Assembly: GCA_905147135.1 (NCBI GenBank) | Contig: LR990054.1 | Span: 11,879,001-11,943,000, forward strand | Reading direction: 5' to 3' | From: Blastobasis lacticolella | Lineage: Eukaryota > Arthropoda > Insecta > Lepidoptera > Blastobasidae | Length of the DNA stretch: 64,000 bases | Shown here: positions 1 through 11,042 of the stretch, one piece after another | Layout of the letters: the number at the start of each line of letters is the position of its first letter | Numbering within the stretch: the first letter of the stretch is position 1 | Translations under genes and position numbers: made by a program | The notes under the pieces: generated by a model | Database searches by the model: none | Told to the model about the DNA's origin: nothing | What the model saw: only the letters and a program-made list of their open reading frames with translations

Positions 1-686
1 GAAAGGAGCTGTAGCGAGCGGATGAAACAATAACAAACGAAAAATCATTCGTGTCGATTAAATGGAATGCCTTAATACTATTTTTATAACAAAGGGAAAA
101 AACGAGCATACGGGTCACCTGTTGGTAACTGATCACCGCCGCCTATGGACATCCGTATCATGCGTTTTCGACCTTTGAGAAAGTGCGGGCTCGTTTCTAG
201 AAAACTCCAAGATCGTACCGACTCGGAAAAACCGCTACGGGAAGATAATTCCATAGAATGGTCGTAAGCGGCAGGAAATTTCTTAAAAAGCTTATGATAG
301 GCCAGTCGTATAGGTGGTGTAGATGGAAATTTAATTTGTGGCTGTTTTTTTTTAGTATTTTCTCCATGTCTTTAGAGAAGATTTTATGTAATAGTTTATT
401 TAAACAAAGTGATTATGTCGGTCAAGTGCCATTAGAAAAATTGGTGTCGAACTAAACAACAGCTTTCTATTTTATTGATTAGATAAAATAATAACAGGAC
501 TCTGAATAAGGAAAAGCCATTCATAGAGTTGATTATTGAAAGTACCATTAATTACAGTACCTAGTATTTACTTTTTATTTTTACTCGCATATATGAAGCG
601 AATTTTTTTATTTTACACTATTGACCTGAGGACCACTGTCGGTATCATTGAAAGTAATTTCATAAAATTTTGTCAAAAATAAAATC
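1..686. other. Upstream region of the receptor gene, no gene recognised
   Basis: AT-rich sequence preceding the first receptor exon. A 65-codon open frame at 258-455 on + shows no recognisable domain and I do not call it. The promoter of the receptor gene should lie here, but no clear TATA box or initiator stands out. Confidence 0.5.
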
Positions 687-1340
687 ATGATTTTTATGGG
701 CAATCAGAAACAGAACGATATTTATAATAAGCTCAGGCCGATTCTTGTTGTCGCGTTGTTTTTAGGCATTCATTCAAAATTAAGAATTTCAAATCGTACC
801 AATGTATTGGTCAAGATATATTGTCTTACAGTTAATGCAATCATTTTGTTTGCGTACAAAATCATCGGTGTTTTGTTTATCGATGGTTTTGAATATCTAT
901 TTACTATTTTTCTGTCGTTGTATTACAGCAAAACCTTTTTGAAGTATTTATGTACTGCGTCGCGTCTCACCTCCATGTGGAGTTTGCCCCAAGCTACTGT
1001 TAAAAAAATATCTATACTATCATACAGTTTAATCATTTTGTTGATTTTTTTACGAGTTTCGTCAAATATTTTTTCTGTAGTATTATTTTCGAAACACTTT
1101 TCAAATTCACAATTTGTTTTATGGTCTGTGATATTAAATGTATTGCTCATCTCAAAATATATATGTGTCATTTTAGACACAATAGTATTGTTGGTGCTGT
1201 ATTACCGATTCAAAACATTTATTAAATTCGTCAAATATTATGGCTTTAGCCACATCGCACGCAGTCAGATGCGTTACACTGATATGTACGAGAATATATG
1301 TGATCATTACCGTCTCATGGAATATGCTTTCTTAACCAAG
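687..1340 (+). CDS. Receptor exon 1 (residues 1-218, TM1-4)
   Basis: Open for 236 codons, but family structure and the AAG/GTATTT donor at 1341 argue that coding stops after Lys218, exactly phase 0. It contains four hydrophobic stretches. The antisense frame at 923-1180 is a shadow. Confidence 0.75.
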
Positions 1341-4300
1341 GTATTTGAACTAAATATTGGTACACTGTATATCTATATAATGTTTATAACATACTAACTT
1401 TTATGTAAATTATTTCAGTTTATTGTTGTTTTCGTATTTTCCAATGTTGAAACCATATACTGGTTTTATATGATGATGGTCAACATGAAAGTAATGGTAA
1501 TTATAAAAATTCCTAGCTCTCCGGCGCAACTTCATTGTCAAATGTGTAAAATTTTATTTAAAGGTGTTTATTATCTGTAAAGTAATGTTGAAATCCATTG
1601 ATTCCAGGGTTTCACAAATCTTCCTTTGATTATTTCTTCAATATTACACCGACTATTTGAAATGTTATTTTCCTTTATACCTTTGGTGGTGGGCGAGCTC
1701 ATATCATGGCAGGCGGATACACTTGACATACAACTGGCTAATGCACTAATACTCACCAGAGGTAGGTAAATAACACATAAATATTTTCTAGAAATAGTTT
1801 GGCACCCAGGATACTACCCACCGGGACACGGTGGGTGTTAGGAAAGAGATCACTAGAGATATAGTATTATCTACCTGTACATTTTGGTAACGATTGGTAA
1901 TACATACTGTAGGGTCTTGCCCTGATGAATGGTGTACATACAGTTATTAGGATTTCTTTTCAAACGACTATTTGCGTTCTTGAAGCATTTATTTTAAATT
2001 TTAATGTAATTTTCTGTTTTAAATTCTTGGGTTTGGTCCTTCAGGCTTTAATGACTCTCCAATTCATTATATTATGTTCTGAAAAAGAGAGGAAACTATG
2101 TTTGTTTCGAAGCGACCATTACTCCTAAATGGTCAAAGAATTATGTATTTCTTGACGTACCTTTATGTTTTGTCAATTTATTTCCTTTTGGCCTTGAATA
2201 CGTATTTTTAATGTAATTTCTAATAATAAAATAATGCATAAATAGATTTTTAAGTTGTGAAGTCATCAAGGATTGACAAATTATAAATCATAGATCGATG
2301 CCATGATGGCGAAGATTTTATTTCTATTTGTTGCCCACGAATAAGACAGGGTATGATAAATTTGAAATTGATTCGGCTAGAAAAATAAAGAGAGACTGAT
2401 ATGAGGGAGTCTGAAGTTTGAGAATGAAAAAGTTAAAGGATTTTTCATATTATTATACGAAATGAATATTATTTGGAGAGAGTTATCCCAGCCTTCGAAT
2501 TAGAAGGTAGATCAGTATTATAACCCAGATAATATTATTTTTCAATAACAAATAAATACAAGTGACCGGTTACCAAAAAAATGCACATGGCTGCATCAAT
2601 ATTTATCTCTGAAATTCTCAAACTAACATAGTCGCCTAGTCTGTTTGCAAACAGTACTTTTCGGCTTGCTTTAACGAAATCCAAGTGAATTTAGTGATCC
2701 TGTCTGGACTAAGGTTATGTGGAGTAGATTCATTTTGGAACTTTTGTGCTTTATTTAGACTATTTTTTTAAATTCAATGTTTGTAGCTAGTTTCCGGACT
2801 GAAATATTAGAACCCACTACCCTGAATCTTTGTGTTTTCTTTATTAACTGAACCTGGCACTGTATGTGGGACAGTGTTTCGTTACAGCGTTTAAGTTGTT
2901 TTGAAGTTGTCAAGCAGTGACGAACCATAGATCGATGCCATGATGGCGAAGACTTTTTTCTATTTGCTGCCCACGTAAAAGACTGTGGCTGTGATCAATT
3001 TGAAATTGATTGGCGGCTAGAAAGAAAAAAATTGAGACTGATGTCTGGGAGTCTGAAGTTTGGAAGTGAAAAAAGATGAAGGATTTTTCATGCTATTTTA
3101 CAAAAATGAATATTATTTGAAAAGAGTTATCCCAGCCTTTGAACTAGAAGGTGGATCAGTATTATAACCCTGAAGAAGCTATCTTCAAGATGTAAATAAA
3201 ATAACAAGTGACCAGTTACCAATAAATGCACATGGCTGCATCAAATAATTATCTCTGAAATACTCAAAGTAACCTAGTCGCCTAGTCAGTCTGCAAACGG
3301 TACTTTTCGGCCTGCTTTAACGAAATCCAAGTGAATTCAGTGATCCTGCCCGGGCCAAGGTTACGTGGAGTAGACTCTTTTTGTAACTTTTGTGCTTTAC
3401 TTGGTTTATTTTTTTAACTTTATTGTACGTAGCTAGTTTCCGGACTAAAAGATTAGAACCCATTACCCTAAATCTTTGTGTTTTCTTTATTAACTGAACC
3501 TGGCACTGTACGTGGGACAGTGTTACGTTACACACAAGTACAACTGCAGTTGAAGTCCACGGATACCAATATCCTCTTAGTTTACTAATGAGCTAGGGAA
3601 CAGAGACCGTGTCGAAAGCCTTCGCTAGATCTAGTCTAGGTTTTCTAGAATCCATGTGTGAGACAACAAAATCAGTGAACAGCATCATCACACGTCCTGC
3701 CCTTTCGGAATCCATTTTTCGACTTGGAGAGTAGTCCATTAGCCTACAAGTAATTATCCAGTCTGCCAATCATCAATCTCTCCTTCGAGAGAGTTGGTAG
3801 AATTGTTATTGGCCTGTAATTATACATCCTCTGTCCCCTCTCTCTTATGGATTATAGCAATTTTAAACTGATCCGCAAAGATATTCGTGTGGTGGCAAAG
3901 TTACAGATGTATGTAAGTAGACGTATAAAAAATTTGTAAAACGTTTAAGAAGGTTAGATGAGATGTTACCACACCTCACTGCACATTCAGACCTCAAGGC
4001 AATAATTATTCTCTCCACCTCCTCCTTATCGTTCAGAAGCATCGCAAAATATAGGTACCCATTAACCCGCTCACTCAGCGCTTTTCCGCGGAAACGCCAC
4101 ACTTTTCCGATTTTCCGACCGCGCATAAGCGTATAACAAAATGCGTTGTAGCTAGATACACCGGATCCAAAAATACTTTTAATATACTTTACTAGGTTTA
4201 TAAAGTTATATACAATTTACCTGTATAGAAGCTTCTTCTTGAAAACAGCTCATTACAAACCCAACATGAAATAATTACTCAAATAGGTGTAGATGCGCGA

Positions 4301-6255
4301 ACATATATTCGGCTAATTAATTTTTACTTATAACTGTTGGCCCGGTGCAACTTCGTTTGCGTGGTGTCCTACCCCTACCCTACACTGGCTTTATCCTATT
4401 CTACTCTACCCCTGCCCTACCACTGTCCACTACCCTACCCTACTGTACTCCTACTTCTACTTAACATACGCTAACCGTCCCCCTGGGTAGGGTGTAGGGT
4501 AACATCTATCATTAAAAAATGTGACATAATTAGATAGGAAAAAGAAGTGCCAATCACTAGTAATTAGAATGCCAATAATTGTACTACGAGTGCCAATGAC
4601 TGTACTTTTTGAAGTTTTCCGTTTATTTTAATAAAAACGTTTCTCTTTCATTATACATGTGTTTTTACATAAATAAAAACAAATCAAATAATACATTTAA
4701 ACCTATAAATTACTTCTAAATATGTTACTAAAATTATTTATTTATTTTCATACACATAGTTTTACAGCAATAAAATTTAGTTATAAAAGTACAATTAACA
4801 AACAATTAATTATAATTAACAAACAATTAATTATAATTAACAAATAAAGTGAATTTTTTTCTTAGAGTGCCAATCATTTATATTAGAGATGAAACGGATA
4901 GTTGTTTGGCCGGATACCGGATATCCGACCAGCCTCCTAGCCGGATATCCGGCGGCCGGATATTCACAGGTCATAGTCTCTGAACAAGTTTGTGCAAGCT
5001 ATAATCGCGGCGTGGGACTTTAAACGACTGCATGTGTTTATGTCATTTAATGTTTTCGTTTAATGTGAATAATTTGAACGTTGAACTGAACAATTCTTCC
5101 GCCTTCGTACGGATTGATAGTTTTAAAATACGGGCTTACACAGCCCACAGCATCGTAGAGGATAAACGACATATTATACTAATTTCAATTTTAAAAAGAA
5201 GTTCATATTTTAATTCAGGAAAAAATATTTTTTATATCTATAACATGAATAATATATATCATGATTGACTTTAAATTATTACACTAAGTACATTATAATA
5301 CTAAACAGCACTAGTCAAAACTACACACGAAAAAAATTCGTATTTATGCTGATCAGCGGGTCACCCTGTTGGGCAAAGTACGTAATGTCCACTCGTGGAA
5401 GTTACAAAGTCACACCTATGCCCGAGAAAATTTAAGAACGCTCAATGCGATGGTGTGAGCATGTACTCCGCCGCCTCAAAGATTACCTTAGTGCAAGTAG
5501 CCCTAAATTTGGCGACGACGACTCGCTGACGCGGAAGACACCCACACGCCACCTGGCTGACGGCGGACCAACGGGACCTGAAGGACAATATTATTGACGC
5601 TGCTACTGCTCAAAATAGAAAGAAATGGAGGAAGCAGACAAGGAGAGCTGACTCCAGCTAATGGAAAAGGCACAGTGCAAAAAGAAGAGACCAGAAAACT
5701 ATTAATAATTTTTGCTAACCTACCAAATGAACGATACCTGTAGAATAGGTGCCGATGCCGCCATAATCAATACTTCTTTGATTATTATTTATGGTTTTTA
5801 AACGTTTGGATACGACTTTTACTCGACTGCTACAGAAGGGCATATATTTCCGATGAGCAAAATCACTTTTATGGGCTTTTCATACATTTTTTACTATCCG
5901 GTATCCGGCCGGATATTAACGCATTATCCGGTATCCGGCCGGATAGTAAATTATGGCCGGATAGGCCGGATACCGGATAGTGGCCGGATATCCGTTACAT
6001 CTCTAATTTATATACGTTATCCTAGGTATAATAAATGACGACTATGACCTCGTCGTAATCGCATATTTTTATTGTCCATCAGACGAGCGGTCCCGGCAAT
6101 ACGTGAAGCGACTGCAGCTAGCGGTGCGGGCGGCGCCGCTGCGGCTGAGTGCGTGGGGGGCGGCGTCGCTGGGCGCGCCGCTGCTGCTGGCTACGGTCGG
6201 CGGTATAGCCTCATACGTCATTTCAATACTACAGTTGACACACGTGATCGGGTAG
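687..6255 (+). CDS. Gustatory-receptor-like chemoreceptor, four exons
   Basis: Predicted seven-transmembrane insect gustatory receptor (ligand-gated cation channel of taste neurons; ligand unknown). I assemble join(687-1340, 1419-1490, 1608-1761, 6083-6255), 1053 nt and 350 residues plus stop, within the usual 350-450 range. All junctions are GT-AG. Introns 1 and 2 are phase 0; intron 3 is phase 1, and its split codon gives Asp, producing a DER start to the last exon. Hydrophobic stretches lie at about 41-65, 69-90, 107-135, 146-175, 219-240, 255-275 and 320-346. The C-terminal segment with SYVISILQL (337-345) matches the family's terminal TYhhhhhQF signature. Exon 2 could instead end at 1496, adding two codons. 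Start Met 687 is the first in frame, with Met 696 as alternative. Intron 3 is full of transposons. A possible AATAAA lies at 6689. Transcript data are absent, so the exon 3 to 4 join is inferred. Confidence 0.72.
1419..1490 (+). CDS. Receptor exon 2 (residues 219-242, TM5)
   Basis: Preceded by a T-rich tract ending in TTATTTCAG, with a CTAAC branch-point-like motif upstream in a 78-bp intron. It encodes a hydrophobic segment beginning FIVVFVF. Two possible donors, after 1490 and after 1496, are both phase 0. Confidence 0.6.
1608..1761 (+). CDS. Receptor exon 3 (residues 243-293 plus one base, TM6)
   Basis: Acceptor GATTCCAG at 1600-1607 and donor AGAG/GTAGGT. It encodes a membrane segment followed by a polar helix ending LILTR, which typically precedes the DE motif of the last exon in lepidopteran taste receptors. 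Confidence 0.65.
1908..2887 (+). repeat. Dispersed repeat copy 1, with hydrophobic frame
   Basis: About 1 kb unit in receptor intron 3, starting near TGTAGGGTCTTGCCC and ending near GTTTCGTTACAG. A frame at 1925-2128 encodes a 67-residue hydrophobic peptide that aligns with the longer frame of the copy at 43555-44480, containing the shared words LQALM and LQFIILCSEKE. This copy has an in-frame 12-bp deletion and an early stop. Class unknown. Confidence 0.7.
2890..3537 (+). repeat. Partial tandem copy of the preceding repeat
   Basis: Repeats roughly 2249-2887 with moderate divergence, for example the shared block around CATAGATCGATGCCATGATG and the terminal block around GAACCTGGCACTGTA. It lacks the hydrophobic frame. 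The antisense frame at 3317-3535 is part of this repeat and is not called as a gene. Confidence 0.75.
3537..4126 (-). mobile_element. LINE reverse-transcriptase remnant
   Basis: Reading the minus strand gives, in order and broken by stops and frame changes: NDKEEVERII, RSECAV, NISSNLLKRF, then YRPITILPTLSK, then RLDLAKAFDTVSVP. These are the pre-RT region and RT motifs of an insect non-LTR retrotransposon. The fragment ends where the dispersed repeat copy begins. It is a pseudogene inside receptor intron 3. Confidence 0.75.
4330..4520 (-). repeat. Interspersed repeat family I with CCTAC-rich minisatellite
   Basis: The left edge (GCCCGGTGCAACTTCGTTTG) matches the reverse complement of 45645-45680. 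It is followed by degenerate CCCTACCCTACAC-type repeats, the same motif as the 11-bp minisatellite of the other copy. Confidence 0.6.
4521..4875. other. AT-rich intron sequence with small direct repeats
   Basis: Four copies of a GTGCCAAT-like word lie between 4548 and 4875, and a 21-bp unit around AACAAACAATTAATTATAAT is tandemly repeated near 4795-4845. No gene. Confidence 0.6.
4884..6005. mobile_element. hAT-type DNA element with 8-bp target duplication
   Basis: Bounded by inverted repeats TAGAGATGAAACGGATA and its near complement ending TATCCGTTACATCTCTA, and flanked on both sides by the 8-bp direct repeat ATTTATAT (4876-4883 and 6006-6013). An 8-bp duplication and short TIRs are hallmarks of hAT elements. 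Both subterminal regions carry many GCCGGATA/TATCCGGC words in both orientations, as expected for transposase-binding sites. No transposase frame is present, so the element is non-autonomous. Confidence 0.85.
5400..5720 (+). mobile_element. RTE-like LINE C-terminal scrap inside the hAT element
   Basis: Part of the translation reads ATAQNRKKWRKQTRRADS, resembling the AQDRxxWRxLxRxADP end of lepidopteran RTE-type LINE ORFs. No tail or duplication was located, so it may have been carried with the hAT element. Confidence 0.45.
6083..6255 (+). CDS. Receptor last exon (residues 294-350, TM7)
   Basis: Acceptor TTGTCCATCAG. GC-rich exon in AT-rich surroundings, reading DERSRQYV at its start and ending LQLTHVIG then TAG. 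It lies about 80 bp after the end of a hAT element. A 76-codon frame at 6072-6302 overlaps it in another frame and reads low-complexity Ala/Gly; I treat that as a shadow. Confidence 0.72.
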
Positions 6256-7294
6256 AAGAGAATTTAATGCACGCACACACACATACCCACATGCACACTT
6301 AAACTTTTAATAGATCTATAAGCATTTGGTGTATTATAATTGTCACAGACATTAATTAGGTAAGTTATTTTACACCGAGGTGTTATAATTATAAGGAAGT
6401 GATCGAACTAGATTGCACCTCTACTGGATCTGTGCTCGGTTATTCCGTCACATTGAATAATTAGTACAGATAATAGTATTAACCTATGTATAGTTTTACT
6501 TTGTATTACTAAACTATAACCCACTGCATTGCTTTTGTCAATATTGTTATAGAATAGCTGGGCCTCAAGACACAACTCAATAAGTATTTATAACTTAATC
6601 ATATATAATAGATATCATAATATTTATAATAAGTAATTTAGTAGATTTGAAACATCTTTTTTTCATTTTATTTGACAGTAATACTGCAATAAATTATGTC
6701 TATGGATATCGAAATATAATCATTTTTATGAAAGTAGTAAGTAATTTTAATTAACCACAAATATTTACAAAAAGAATTTCCAAAAAAAAACAAAAACTAC
6801 AACACAAAGGAAAAGAAAAAGAGAATACCTAATAAAATCCCTATTCAAGAAGGCCACTCGGTGTCATTCCCGGTCCAAAAATGCCTATTATACAGGAAAC
6901 ATTGCGCTGTATGGCCAGCAAAACCCTTTGGACCAGGAATTATCCTGAGCGGGAGTCATGCCCTCATGCCGCTTGTAGATGGCGACATACCTCACTCCAC
7001 AGGTCTCTACGGTAAAGGCAATGCAAAGGTGACTTCTCTGTAGGTAAAATTTGATGTCTTTATTTTAGGCACCTGCCTCAGCCTTTGAATCCGATTTCAC
7101 GACGGTACTGCTCAGGTGACTAGGTGTGAAAGTACTTACTTACTATATAGTGTCCCACAAAAGACATAGGCCATTGTCCATATAAATGGTCGATGATACG
7201 ACCATTTTAAAAATTCAGCTGTTGTTTTAACATCGCCTTTTGCAAAATATACCCGTATTTGTAGTAGTAGGAATCTAGAGAGCTTTGTAGTTTT
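6256..7294. other. Downstream of the receptor gene, no gene recognised
   Basis: Short CA-rich stretch just after the receptor stop, then AT-rich DNA with a possible polyadenylation signal AATAAA at 6689-6694. A less AT-rich block at 6840-7060 has a 60-codon frame without recognisable features. Confidence 0.5.
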
Positions 7295-7430
7295 ACTGGT
7301 GGTGGGACTTTGTCAAGCAAGCTTGAGGAGTCCATCTGGATGAGTAGCACCCCACCCCTTAACTATTTCCACCGCCAAGCAATGTTGCTTGCGTTGCTGT
7401 GTTTCGGTTAGAAGGATAAGGCAGGCACTC
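7295..7430 (+). repeat. Interspersed repeat family C, copy 1
   Basis: Matches, in opposite orientation, 17681-17930 and 49311-49552: a block with GGTGGGACT, ACCACC-rich words and CCGCCAAGCAA. Probably the 3' part of a retroelement. Confidence 0.6.
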
Positions 7431-7911
7431 TTCTTATCGTTCTTACTCTCCTTAACCCTCCTTAATACTCCTTGTCTGTAGCAAGTCCCATATAAGCTAA
7501 ATTCGAAATCATATTGTAAGTACCCTGTTAAATGTTGTCTATTTGCAAATGCAATAAGTCGATAATATTCCATCTCGATTACGTAACTCATCTTCCAGCT
7601 TCCATTTATTTGATAAATCTAGACTTAAATTAAAACCTCTCATAGTCTCAGAGACTAGATAATGCGCGGAAATTAGATCGTTGGAGAATCAGAAGTTCTG
7701 TTGCCTGTGTTGGCGGTGCGGCTGTTGCCGTCAAAGCGCTGCTTGCTGGCAATGGGGAGGTGACGTTTTTTGTGGAAAGTAACGTTTTTGGGTTGGTAAT
7801 ACGACTACTTGCACCGGCTGGTATCTCTTTCGCCTCGATAGGTTAAAAAGTTAAAATTAAATAATGAAAATCGTTATAATAAGTTGGGCATACTGATTCT
7901 TTCCAAAGTAT
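7431..7911. other. Unassigned
   Basis: No gene, RNA or repeat recognised. The 92-codon antisense frame at 7313-7591 runs through the family C repeat and is not supported. Confidence 0.5.
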
Positions 7912-8094
7912 CTAAACAGATTTATCGGCATACCGACCGAGCTTTACGTTATTGGTGTTGAATTCAGCCCAGTATTTATCTAGGCTCTCGAGACGGGAAT
8001 CTATGTATTCTAGTGTTTTACGGCTTGCGGAGTCTTTTGATAAGTTACGCTTCGAATCGAGTATATCAGCCTGGTTTTGAAGCAGTTGATCCAA
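7912..8094 (-). pseudogene. Gag-like retroelement remnant
   Basis: A 60-residue frame on the minus strand reads MDQLLQNQADI near its start and RKTLEYIDSRLESLDKYW in the middle. This helical pattern resembles the N-terminal Gag segment (DUF1759-like) of insect LTR retroelements. It ends at a stop, and no protease or RT follows, so it is at best a fragment. Low-to-moderate confidence. Confidence 0.42.
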
Positions 8095-9797
8095 GTTGAT
8101 AGAGCGATTGGAAAGATCTCACTTGGACTGACGAAAGCTGCTATAACTCGGGCCCCTGACTTCCAACCTGTGATCAGCCAGCGCTAGCTCCATTATGTCG
8201 AAAAAATGCATAACGTCCAAAATTAAATTCAATAGTTCAAAGTGTCTGCACCTTGTACACTGTTTTCTTATTGTATGTGTAGAAAAGTATAAAAATCTCT
8301 ACAAAGCGCTTGTAGTTTTTGACAAAAAATTGCAACTGTATGTCACTGTTTAATTAACGGTTTGTTAAAATGTCACTGATTGCATAAGACCCAAAAACTG
8401 TATCATTTTGAATCTTCTTAATGTTTGAAGGACCAAAACTGTTTTCGATCTTCATCCACCAAAAACTGTACGTGTTACAGTTTTCGTGAGTGGTTAGGCG
8501 GAGAATGATAATGACCGAATCCGTTGAATGCTGTTTTAACACTAAAATTGTACACATTGACCTACATACTAATATAGATAAGATTTTATGTAAGGCGTTA
8601 CTCCTTACATCCATAGCAAGCTTGTTGGAGATCGTATTCTTGAAAACACACAAAAGAAAACGCTTCTGCTCATTTTATTTTATTTTTTCTAGTCTACTCT
8701 AATACGAGATCCCAGCTTGTACGCCTCTCAGTAGCCATTAGTCTCCTTAATATATGGCATCCTTGTATGGTAGCGGTTGTTGCTATATCATTTTCTGCCT
8801 GAAAGCACACTGCTTATAGATCACCCCATGCCTGGGTTAAGTAAGGAAAGTTATTTTAAGGTGAGGACCATTCACAACTTTAGTTTGTTTTGCACCAACA
8901 GACTGGAACGCGTCGCTTATAGGTAGAATAAGGATCATTGTTGTGTCGCGCATTTTTGGAACGCGGTGACATGCGCAAGTGAAAATCTAAATAAAAAATC
9001 TATTCGGCGATACTTTTAGATAAAAAAGCTAGGCTCAGGAAAATGTTAGTACAACAACTGTTGTAACATGGTTTAAAAGTAAACTTAAGCATCAGAAAGC
9101 TAATTACAGAGTCTCACAGATTAACATAGATTAAAATATTATCGGTTACATAATATTATAACCGAACGCTATGACTGGTATTAATCCTATTATTATTATT
9201 AGCTATCCTGTGGTATTAATAATACAACCTGCGATGTCTATATATTGCACTATATTCTAGTCCGGATGGAAATATATAGATAGAGTGTAATTCAAGAATG
9301 AAACATACAAGCTAGTCCAGACAACAATGACACCTGCATCAGTGTATTTTTGTCTGGTTCAATTTTCGATATAATATTTTCCTTCAAAGTGACTACCAAA
9401 ACTGTGGCAATAAACATCGTCAACGCTGATTCAGTACTTAGATACTGTCATGCGCACACCATGTCTCCATCAACCCGGCACTATTGTTCGAAGGCTTGGA
9501 TTTTCGTCCCCATACACAACGAGGCTCTCGCTTTGAAATCGTCTTTCACATTTCTAAGGACACGCAGTCTACCTTCACTGCCGTGGTACTAAGTACGTCG
9601 TTAGGCTTTATAGCTGGAAATGCGGTATGCAATTCTCTGACTAAAAACACCTACTATACCCTTCTTCGCAGCTGAGAATATCGCTGGTGTCATTTGAAAC
9701 TAATGTTTAGATTAAGAATATTTTTGTCGAGAATGATCCAAAATTTGGCAGCAATTTTCTATTTGGTACCTATTTTCGTTGCGATCTCTAATCCGTG
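8095..9797. other. Unassigned
   Basis: No recognisable gene. Overlapping short frames at 8354-8702 (both strands) and 9350-9675 lack domains, signal peptides and splice context. Confidence 0.5.
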
Positions 9798-9853
9798 TGC
9801 CAAGAGGAGAAGGAGGATTATATCCAGCAGTGGACTGTTATAGGCTGTTGATG
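9798..9853 (+). repeat. Short RTE-like LINE tail
   Basis: Contains ATATCCAGCAGTGGACTG, the usual wording just before the stop and GATG-rich tail of lepidopteran RTE-type LINEs. Confidence 0.45.
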
Positions 9854-10529
9854 CGATGTGGTATTATGATTTGTGATTGAAAGTCCGACGGATTACAATA
9901 GAAAAATTCTGGCAGCATTATTCGTGTACAATTTCTGATTTTATATAGAGAGCGGGATGTAAACTGACAATAAACATCCCAGATGGGTCGTTTGGCAGCG
10001 AGTGCAGAGTTCACATTTGAATGGCAGATGATGGCTGTGTCCCGTTTTGTAGTGGCCACTTCATCAATAATGCAGTGAATACTCGCAACATTTAGCCCGG
10101 CGAGACCCTGGCTCTAATTAACTTAACACCAGAGTAGGGCGACCATGTTTCGTCATAACTGCAGATTGATGGATTTACACTTTTAATTTCGCTAAATAGG
10201 ACATCGAAAAAATTACTTTTGAAATTACGACTTGAGCTTTGCTGTTTTGACAAGTCTTGCTGAGTTGTGTCAACAACACGATGTGGCAACAGGTTCTTTC
10301 ACTTAGTACGTTTTTTGTATACGGCAATTATAGCTTATCAAGACTAGGTAGACCAGTTACAATCTGCGTAGACCAGAAAATAGACATACCTATATTTATT
10401 TTCAAAGCGGCCGTGGTAAAGCCTTTATTTAATGTGTTGGAGGCTCTGGCTTATGAAGTCGGTTTGATGATTAGGTTAATTTTAATTAAGTCCCAGGTTT
10501 CAGTAATATGTATTTAATATTCTATACGT
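9854..10529. other. Unassigned
   Basis: Possibly the eroded 5' part of the LINE that follows, but no endonuclease motif could be read. Short frames on both strands are unsupported. Confidence 0.4.
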
Positions 10530-11042
10530 CCGTACAATATAATCATGGTGCCATTGATACCAAATAATATATGCATCAAAGCCGTAGTTGACGGCTGTTG
10601 TTCCAATAGCTTGGACATTAACGCTGGTGTCCCGCAAGGCTCGGTGCTGTCTCCAACTCTGTTCCTCCTTCATATCAATGATATGCTGTCCATTGACGGC
10701 ATTCATTGCTACGCGGATGACAGTACTGGAGACGCCTCTTATACGTATCGTGCCAATATCCCTCGTGCCATAGTGGAGGAAAGTCGCGAAGTACTTGTGT
10801 CTAAAATCGAGAGTACTTTATCTAATATCTCCGATTGGGGACGACTAAATCTAGTCCAATTTAACCCCACTAAGACACAAGTATGCGCGTTCACCGCCAA
10901 GAAAACTCCATTCGTTGTAGCTCCTTAGTTCCAGGATACACCGCTTACCATATCTACATATCCTAGGTGTCGATATCTCCAGTGACGTCCAGTTTCGCAG
11001 TCATTTGGAAGTAAAGGTCGCATTTAAAAAGCTGGGTGTGCT
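10530..11042 (+). mobile_element. CR1/Jockey-like LINE, RT part (5' fragment of split element)
   Basis: The frame at 10545-10928 contains NAGVPQGSVLSPTLF (RT motif B) and HCYADDST (catalytic YADD, motif C), then SNISDWGRLNLVQFNPTKTQ. A stop follows at 10926, and the frame continues after a shift to FKKLGV, where the LTR element interrupts it at TGCT (11039-11042). The rest resumes at 15650. The pair is one LINE copy split by a later insertion; its 5' end is not visible. Confidence 0.85.
11039..11042. repeat. Left 4-bp target duplication TGCT
   Basis: TGCT directly before the 5' LTR; the same word follows the 3' LTR at 15650-15653. Removing one copy and the element rejoins the LINE reading through GVLNRSKQYF, which supports the boundary. 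Confidence 0.75.

Noticed and set aside
1341..1397. Continuation of the first receptor frame to the stop at 1397
   Set aside because: A good donor at 1341 and an acceptor at 1418 give a frame that continues in receptor-like sequence; the extension would end the protein after four membrane segments.
6072..6302. 76-codon Ala/Gly-rich frame
   Set aside because: Overlaps the receptor last exon in another frame; composition follows the GC-rich exon, and the splice-compatible frame gives a receptor C-terminus.
8354..8702. 99- and 70-codon overlapping frames on opposite strands
   Set aside because: No domain, signal, splice or repeat relation; AT-rich low-information peptides.
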